A stretch of DNA of 11,488 nucleotides from Lachnospiraceae bacterium UBA3820 (lineage in GTDB: Bacteria; Bacillota; Clostridia; Lachnospirales; Lachnospiraceae): NCBI GenBank assembly GCA_002369325.1, contig DFDU01000044.1:1-11488 (forward strand), in the 5' to 3' direction. The position numbers and the translations under genes are program-made. The notes beneath the pieces are model-generated. The model made no database searches. It worked only from the letters and a program-made list of their open reading frames with translations, and had not been told where the DNA came from. Within the stretch, counting starts at the first letter, position 1, and each line of letters begins with the position of its first letter. Below, in pieces: positions 1 to 6,300 of the stretch.

Positions 1-950
1 GCAAGAGAAAGCTGATAATCAGGAACAACAACCTTTGCGCTCTTTTCATCAGGATCAACGCTTACGGAAACAACCTTTGAAGGACTTAATGCATTTTCTA
101 TAAATACCGCAGGATCCTCATCCCAGTTAATTATATCTATCTTTTCACCCTTAAGATCATCTACAATTGTATTAACTCTTGTTCCGTTTAAACCGACACA
201 AGCTCCAACCGGATCAACATTAGGATCATTTGACCAAACAGCAATCTTTGATCTGGAACCCGGCTCTCTTGAGATGCTCTTTATCTCAACAGTACCGTCA
301 GCGACCTCGGCAACCTCACGCTCAAACAATCTTCTGACAAGGTCCTTGTGAGTTCTTGAAACAAGAATCTTGAATCCGCCTTTCTGGTTCTTCTTTACCT
401 CAACCACATAGAGCTTGATTCTGTCTCCTCTCTTATAATACTCGCCTTTAACCTGTTCATTTTCACTTAAAATAGTATCAGTTCTGTCATCAAGGCTTAT
501 ACTGATATTATTTCCGACAAATCTTTGAACAACTCCTGTAATTATATCTTTTTCCTTGCAGGCAAAATGATCGTATATAGCATCGCGCTCGCCTTCTTTA
601 ATAGCCTGAACAATAATGCTTCTTGCCTTCTGTGCAGCTATTCTTCCAAATTCCTTGGTCTTAACCTCAATGCTTATCTCATCGCCGAGCTTGGCACTCT
701 TCTTCATAGCTTTTGCCTGAACAAGAGCAATCTCATTTGCTTCATTTTCAACATTTTCAACAACAGTTTTCTTTTGATATACGGAAATATCTCCGGTCTC
801 GCGATTCATAGCTACATCAATTACGGCATCCTTACCAAAATCCTTTTCGCAGGCAGATATAAGAGATGCCTCAATTTTCTCCATAATCTTGTCCTTGCTT
901 ATTCCTTTTTCCTTCTCTAATTGATTTAATGCGTCAATTATTTCTGACAT
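1..950 (-). CDS. nusA: Transcription termination/antitermination factor NusA (3' part outside window)
   Basis: NusA binds RNA polymerase and nascent RNA and modulates pausing, intrinsic termination and antitermination. The first 316 codons are visible; the rest runs off the left edge. The start MSEIIDALNQLEKEKGISKD is a typical NusA N-terminus, and an AGGAGGA ribosome binding site sits at 958-964, 7 nt before the ATG. In order I see the N-terminal polymerase-binding domain (about 1-125), an S1 domain (about 135-200, ITGVVQRFVGNNISISL) and the beginning of KH1 (from about 228, with SREPGSRSKIAV and the GACVGLNGTRVN segment carrying the GxxG-like loop). KH2 and anything C-terminal lie outside the window. 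It follows rimP by 29 nt, so the two are almost certainly co-transcribed, as in most bacteria. Identification is by motif recognition and is very secure. Confidence 0.97.
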   Translation of the reverse strand, partial: MSEIIDALNQLEKEKGISKDKIMEKIEASLISACEKDFGKDAVIDVAMNRETGDISVYQKKTVVENVENEANEIALVQAKAMKKSAKLGDEISIEVKTKEFGRIAAQKARSIIVQAIKEGERDAIYDHFACKEKDIITGVVQRFVGNNISISLDDRTDTILSENEQVKGEYYKRGDRIKLYVVEVKKNQKGGFKILVSRTHKDLVRRLFEREVAEVADGTVEIKSISREPGSRSKIAVWSNDPNVDPVGACVGLNGTRVNTIVDDLKGEKIDIINWDEDPAVFIENALSPSKVVSVSVDPDEKSAKVVVPDYQLSL

Positions 951-979
951 TATTTTATCCTCCTAAATTATTATCATTT

Positions 980-1438
980 TTACTCAAATGCTAATCTTAT
1001 CATTGATATATCTTTTCTGTTGATTATAAGATCCTCGCCATCCAAATCAACAGTTATGTCCGTTTCCGAATAACTTTTAAGCTGTGCCTCAAGCTGTTTT
1101 AATCCTTTATACTTGGTAAACAACTTAATTTCAACTTTCTTTCCGATGCTTCGCTTGAAATCCTTATCTTTCTTAAGCGGTCTTGTGAGTCCCGGAGAAC
1201 TGACTTCGAGTATATATGCACTCTCGATTTTATCCTCGTCATCAAGCTTCTTTTCAAGAGCCCTGCTTATCAGAACACAGTCATCAATATTGATTCCGCC
1301 TTCCTTATCCGCATAAACTCTCAGATAATAATCTGCACCTTCTTTAACATATTCGACATCTACCAATTCAAATGAGTTTTCCTCAATGATAGGTGTCACA
1401 AGCTTTGTGCAATATTCTTCAATTTCGCTTTTCTTCAT
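980..1438 (-). CDS. rimP: Ribosome maturation factor RimP
   Basis: RimP is a cytoplasmic assembly factor needed for maturation of the 30S ribosomal subunit. The 152-residue product has the usual family length. It shows the two-domain layout: an N-terminal alpha/beta domain (about 1-75, including VDVEYVKEGADYYLRVYAD) and a C-terminal SH3-like barrel (about 90-152). The signature LEVSSPGLTRPL lies at residues 77-88. The ATG is preceded by an AAAGGTGG-type ribosome binding site. It is the first gene of the rimP-nusA unit, with a promoter-like sequence and a hairpin in the 150 bp in front of it. Nothing in the coding sequence looks unusual. Confidence 0.97.
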   Translation of the reverse strand: MKKSEIEEYCTKLVTPIIEENSFELVDVEYVKEGADYYLRVYADKEGGINIDDCVLISRALEKKLDDEDKIESAYILEVSSPGLTRPLKKDKDFKRSIGKKVEIKLFTKYKGLKQLEAQLKSYSETDITVDLDGEDLIINRKDISMIRLAFE

Positions 1439-1484
1439 TAAACTCCACCTTTCAAAAAATTAAAGCTTAAAAATAATTCGTCCG

Positions 1485-1525
1485 CTTTGATAAAACAAAG
1501 AGTGGGTTTTCGAAAAACCCACTCT
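1485..1525 (-). terminator. Intrinsic terminator or leader attenuator between the hydrolase gene and rimP
   Basis: A perfect 12-bp stem (arms 1499-1510 and 1514-1525, AGAGTGGGTTTT paired with AAAACCCACTCT) closes on a 3-nt loop. Read on the minus strand it is followed by TTGTTTTATC, a moderate U-rich tail. It lies about 60 nt after the stop codon of the upstream hydrolase gene, so it may simply end that transcript. It also lies downstream of the TATAAT box at 1555-1560, so it could instead sit inside the rimP-nusA leader. A short overlapping inverted repeat (CTTTG at 1485-1489, CAAAG at 1496-1500) shares bases with the stem edge and tail and could compete with it. Confidence 0.75.
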
Positions 1526-1554
1526 ATAAGTCGTCAATATCCAAGTCTTTAGTA

Positions 1555-1582
1555 ATTATAACACTTTTTTTTAAAAAAGCAA
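1555..1582 (-). promoter_or_regulatory. Candidate sigma-A promoter for rimP-nusA
   Basis: On the minus strand TTGCTT (1577-1582) and a perfect TATAAT (1555-1560) are separated by 16 bp of A/T-rich DNA. Transcription would start near 1548 and give a leader of about 110 nt before rimP, containing the hairpin at 1499-1525. The same bases form a weak inverted repeat (AACACTT/AAGTGTT) directly after the hydrolase stop codon, so the elements are packed together. The -35 match is only partial. Confidence 0.45.
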
Positions 1583-1587
1583 GTGTT

Positions 1588-3303
1588 TTACTTGATTTTT
1601 GGCACTAATTTAAGTTCTAAGCTTCCTATCGCACCCTTGATTCCGATTTCTCCTCCGATTTCACCGTTACATTTCCATTCGGTTATGCTGCTATCCGGAT
1701 AAATAATCCTGTAATAAATATCATATTTGCTCGAAATATTACTGTAAAGTCTGATTTGAATACCATCAACCAAATAATAATCGTTAAGCTCATTATTTGC
1801 TTTACAACAACAACTAAACGTTTTTGTAAGTTCTCCGTCCCTAACCCACAAGGTCCAATCCTTACCGGACAAATGAGTCCTGTATTCAATACCACCGTTG
1901 ACAAATAAATCATTATCCAAAGAAATACTCAGGCAGGAAATACCCTTGAATAATGTATTGATATTTGATAGTTCACCTTTAATCAAAGAAAATCCCGTAC
2001 CATTTTTTTTACAATTTGATTTATACCCGATATTTAAAGATTCGTTTAATTTGTTTTCATTCAAGAAATTTTGTACATCATTACAAGATAAATTCGCATC
2101 ACTACAGGATAGATTCACTTCATCAAGATAAGAATTAAGATTTAATAATTCATCTTTAGAGTTTTCATTTTCCAGCCATGCATATCTAAATAATGCAAAG
2201 CCGTCATATCCCGTTTCATAAGCCCTTCGGCACTGTTTAGATAAATTATCATCACAGTTACACCAGCCTAGGTCATTTTCCGACTCTTCATTTACCTTAT
2301 AAAGAGCAAGTCCCGCATAAATCGGCTTATCAAGTTTATTTATATTTTGCCACTCCTCACATCTTTTCGAAAACATGGGAATACAATTCCCGTCTAGTGT
2401 TATAAACTCATCCGACCAGTAAAGCTGCGGCATTATATAATCCACATACCCTTCGATTGATAACCATGTTTCAATATCAGCACCGTCATTTTTAGCATTA
2501 TCCATGTTACCGGCAGGACTTATACCGAACTCACACGTAGGTTTTATATCTTTAATCGTTTTATAAACAGACGAAATCATATAATTAATATTTTCCATCT
2601 TTTCAGTTTCCGATAAATTATCACACATTCCGTCTATGTAAAAATAATCATCAAAATGAATCCCATCGACATCGTAATTTTCAACTATCTCGCTTACGCC
2701 GTCACATATAAGACCGACACTTTCTTCTCTTGCCGGGTCAAGACTTATGCAAAGCTCTCCGTCAATGTTATAATATTCGACTATTATATCTTTATACGTT
2801 TCATAATGCGGAGTTTGTTTAAAGCTTTCCGAGGTTTCATTATTTTTAGATACCCTGTACGGATTAATCCAAGCTTCAAACTTTAGACCCTTCTTATGTG
2901 CTTCTTCAATTGCTATTTCAAGTGGGTCATAATTCATAGGACATCTGTTGCTTGATATATATTCCGACCACGGAAAATAATTCGACTGATAAATCGCATC
3001 ACACATCGGCCTTACATGAAAGATAACTGTATTCATATGATTAGCTTTTATCCTGTCATACATTTCATCTATCTTACATATATAGCTTTCCTTGTCCAAA
3101 TCGCACAGAAAATCTTCTATATCCAAAAATGAAACCCAGCATGCACGTTTATCATAACCAACTTCCGTCTCCTGAGACAACAAAACGTCACCGCAGACAG
3201 GACTTAGTTGCGAACACCCCTCAGCGGTGACGTGAATCGGTAAACATACAAATAATACTAATATTGAAATGGATATTTTTCGATATAATGATCTGCCTAT
3301 CAT
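1588..3303 (-). CDS. Secreted glycoside-hydrolase-like protein, GHL10/DUF187 (YngK) family, with ChW-like C-terminus
   Basis: The family (GHL10, Pfam PF02638, Bacillus YngK type) has a TIM-barrel glycoside-hydrolase fold; its substrate is generally unknown and is thought to be a cell-wall or extracellular glycan. Using the ATG start the product is 571 residues. Residues 1-27 form a signal peptide (basic MIGRSLYRK, then a hydrophobic core ending VTA). The barrel spans about 52-385 with RACWVSF (53-59), VIFHVRP (93-99), WINPYR (145-150), LDPAR (188-192), DVDGIHFDDYFY (211-222, probable acidic active-site residues), GISPAGN (260-266) and IMPQLYW (290-296). A short linker (about 395-440) contains a small direct repeat (NLSCSDANLSCND). 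Residues 458-571 resemble two degenerate clostridial hydrophobic W repeats. The protein has more than 20 cysteines, many for a secreted Firmicutes protein. The gene begins 59 nt after the giant surface-protein gene; that gap holds only a small AT-only hairpin (3337-3351) and no clear terminator, so co-transcription is likely. Enzymatic activity is inferred from family only. Confidence 0.88.
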   Translation of the reverse strand: MIGRSLYRKISISILVLFVCLPIHVTAEGCSQLSPVCGDVLLSQETEVGYDKRACWVSFLDIEDFLCDLDKESYICKIDEMYDRIKANHMNTVIFHVRPMCDAIYQSNYFPWSEYISSNRCPMNYDPLEIAIEEAHKKGLKFEAWINPYRVSKNNETSESFKQTPHYETYKDIIVEYYNIDGELCISLDPAREESVGLICDGVSEIVENYDVDGIHFDDYFYIDGMCDNLSETEKMENINYMISSVYKTIKDIKPTCEFGISPAGNMDNAKNDGADIETWLSIEGYVDYIMPQLYWSDEFITLDGNCIPMFSKRCEEWQNINKLDKPIYAGLALYKVNEESENDLGWCNCDDNLSKQCRRAYETGYDGFALFRYAWLENENSKDELLNLNSYLDEVNLSCSDANLSCNDVQNFLNENKLNESLNIGYKSNCKKNGTGFSLIKGELSNINTLFKGISCLSISLDNDLFVNGGIEYRTHLSGKDWTLWVRDGELTKTFSCCCKANNELNDYYLVDGIQIRLYSNISSKYDIYYRIIYPDSSITEWKCNGEIGGEIGIKGAIGSLELKLVPKIK

Positions 3304-3312
3304 TATAACCTC
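3304..3312 (-). promoter_or_regulatory. Ribosome binding site that fixes the hydrolase start
   Basis: The longest reading frame would begin at a TTG (3325-3327), which has no convincing ribosome binding site. GAGG at 3309-3312 lies 5 nt before the ATG at 3301-3303. The protein from that ATG starts with a compact signal peptide, whereas the longer form adds eight acidic/neutral residues (MKDVYEVI) in front of the basic region. The ATG start is therefore preferred. Confidence 0.7.
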
Positions 3313-3362
3313 ATAAACATCTTTCAATAATTATATTACTTAAAATAAGTATTTATTACAAT

Positions 3363-6300
3363 CTAATATACATTTGCAAATCCGTAGCAAAGTTCATCAA
3401 TCATATTGCCATCGGCGTCATATAATCTGAACAATGTCCAGAAGTATCCATACTGTGGCTGCCATACTGTCCAGAGGCAATTACTTGGAGTTTTGCATCT
3501 TCCGGTTGTATAAACCCATGGATCCTTATTCTGTATCAAAAGATTACAATCAAGTATCAGCATTTCGTACTCGTATGAATTATCAGGATTGTCATAGCTT
3601 TCTATACCGATAAGATGGCCTCCGCCTTCTCCGCTGTACGGCATCTGACATATACCTTTAATCTTCTTATGGAATACGGTTCCAAATGAGCTTTGTATCT
3701 CTGATTCTTCTTCATTTCCCAAAACTCTTGCATAACATACGATTACATATTCTCCGGACTTTTCAGGTGTCCAGTCAATCCAGTTATTGTCCTTCGTCCA
3801 TGGACTAACCTCAAACCATTCACCCGGCTTGCCGCTGTCACAGGCAACCCATCTGTATTCGACTCTATCATTTTCATTGCTCTTATGAATACTGATTCCG
3901 GCCTGTATACTTGGATAGTTGCTTGCACAATATATTCCGTCTGTAGTTATGGTTCCTTTTGATGGCTTTACATTTATATCTGCTGTCAAATTCTTCGAAG
4001 CAACAACTTTATTTTTCTTATCCTCTACTACTCTGCACCATACATTATATGATCCGATTTCGGTTGCTGCAGGTGTCTTTGTGCTCCAGCCTGAAGCCGG
4101 TTCCGTATTTGAGGTTGAGACAGCATATTCCAATGTATATCCATCAGGTAGGGATGTGGTCGGCTTATTTACAAGCTCAACCTGTTTACCGGTATAATAG
4201 GTATCATCGCCTGTCTTTGCAGATATTTCACTAAGCACCTTGGCAGCGGCCTCTTTATCCTTTTCTTCCTTGGTCTTTACAGCATCAAGTGCTTCCTCGC
4301 CTTCCTGTTCAGCCTGCCATGCGCCGTTTTCCTTAGGATCATCTTTAGTATCCGATACCGTTGCTTCATCAATAGCCGCTACAGCAGTATCATATGCATC
4401 CTTAAGTTCATCTAAGCCTTCTTCATCATAATCACCGCTGTTTTTCATTGCATCATATTTTGCTTCAAGCTCTGCTTTTGCATTTTTCCGGCTTATTGTA
4501 TCTACTGCCTCAAATTCTTTACGTACATTAACTAAAATTTCTGCCTCAGTATCTATTATTTCCTGTACAGATTCTATTGTTCCATCCCATTGAAGCGATT
4601 TTGCTTCATCAATGTATTTATCCTTAATAGCATCCAATTTCGCAATACCGTATTCATCATATAGATCATTTTTAAACCAGTTTCTTGACCATATTATAGT
4701 ATTTGTTAATCTATTTATAGTATCTACAACTGTCTCCGCAAAATACATACCTTCAAGTTTCTTTTGTCTATCATCATTTATCAGTGCTCTCTGATTATCT
4801 GTTAATCTATTAAAAGCCTGTTCAGCAAAACGCATATCATTCTGATAATCACCAATATTCTTCCAAGTGATTTCAACCGGTTCCGGAAGTGCATCAATCA
4901 AAGAAATCACATAATTGGCAGCTTTTTGATCTTTCGTATATACCTTATCGATATTTTCTTTTGCTGTTTTAAGCGCGGCAGCAATTTCTTCATCCGTTGC
5001 GGCTGCATCAATCGCAGTATCACCATCGGTTTTTGCTTTATTTAATTCACTGACACCATCTTCATCATACAATGAATCGTCAAAACTATTTCTATATGCC
5101 GCAAGCTCACTCTTGGCTGCGTCTTTTGCTTCAGCAAGTCTTTGTGCATCGAGATCGGATTTTAATTTTTCAATAATATTCTCTATAGTTGCAAAATTTT
5201 CATCCAATGTCTTATCAGAATCATATTCAAGCTTATTAATCTCTGTTTTTGCTGACGATACCAGATCTTTGCAAGCCTCGCTGTCACCTTTAATTAAATA
5301 GTTAGAAATTCTTTTACTCACATAAATCTGATGTTCATAAAATTTTGCTGCATCATATGCCAAAGATAAATTCTCTATTGCTTCTTCTAAATCTTCATCT
5401 GTTGCCGTGGTACTATTTAAAATCGCTGTTGCGGTAGCAATAGCTTCACTAAGCGCAAGCTCTACTGCATTATAATCATCATTGCGCCCTAATGTATTTT
5501 CACAATAATTATTTGCTTCTTCGATTGTATTTGCCAAAATATCTTTGAGTTTATTACCCACTTCAACAGAAGCTGCCTTTCCGGCAGGTACGGTACTTGT
5601 AGCTTTGATACGTACAAGATATGTTCCCGGTTTAACTAATGTTGCATCATCACTTGCATCCGTCCAGGTTTCACCATTGTCTGATGAATATTCCATAGAT
5701 GAAGTTGTTCCATTTATTTTACCGTCAGCTGTGTCTGAATTTGTTGCCTCTTTAGTCGTCAAACCTGTCGGAGCATCAGGACGAGAATCAAGGGTTACTT
5801 CTCCCCAAGCTCCGGCATTATTATTTTCGCCTTGTGCTCTTCTGACAAAGATTATAGGTGCAGTATTTCCATCGAGCATCTCAGTCAAGCTGACTGCAGA
5901 TGTAGCTATATTTTGTCCGTCGACTGATATATCAAATCCGTTTTTAGCAGTCACCGTTTCATTTTCATAATCAACGGTAATTCCGTCACTTACATTAGTA
6001 AGTGTAAAGCTAGTCGAATCACTGCTTTCCGACGGTTTATGATTTATATTCTCAGCCTTTCTTTGGTAGAAAGTATACTCTGTATTTAAATTAAGTCCGG
6101 TAAATTCAGGGCTTGTCTGCCAAGCTTCGTTATCACGCTTATATTCAAAACCTTCTACCGATGTTAATGTAATGCTGTTATTCGTAAAATTGGCAATGGT
6201 CGGAGCCGCAGGTGCTGTCTGAGATGCCTTTTCTACTTCAAAGCTTGTTGTAGCTGTTGTGTAATCTTCAAAGCTGCTATCATCCGAGATTATTGCATAC

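Noticed and set aside
525..920. Plus-strand open frame of 131 codons opposite nusA
   Set aside because: It is antisense to a clearly conserved part of NusA, has no ribosome binding site and no recognisable domain. The other plus-strand frames opposite the surface protein, tsf and rpsB are rejected for the same reason.
3301..3327. TTG start for the hydrolase gene
   Set aside because: The ATG 24 nt downstream has a properly spaced GAGG and gives a cleaner signal peptide.
3363..3700. Sortase (LPXTG-type) or S-layer anchor at the end of the surface protein
   Set aside because: The C-terminus ends in CYGFANVY with no LPXTG-like motif, hydrophobic segment or basic tail, and no S-layer homology repeat is visible.
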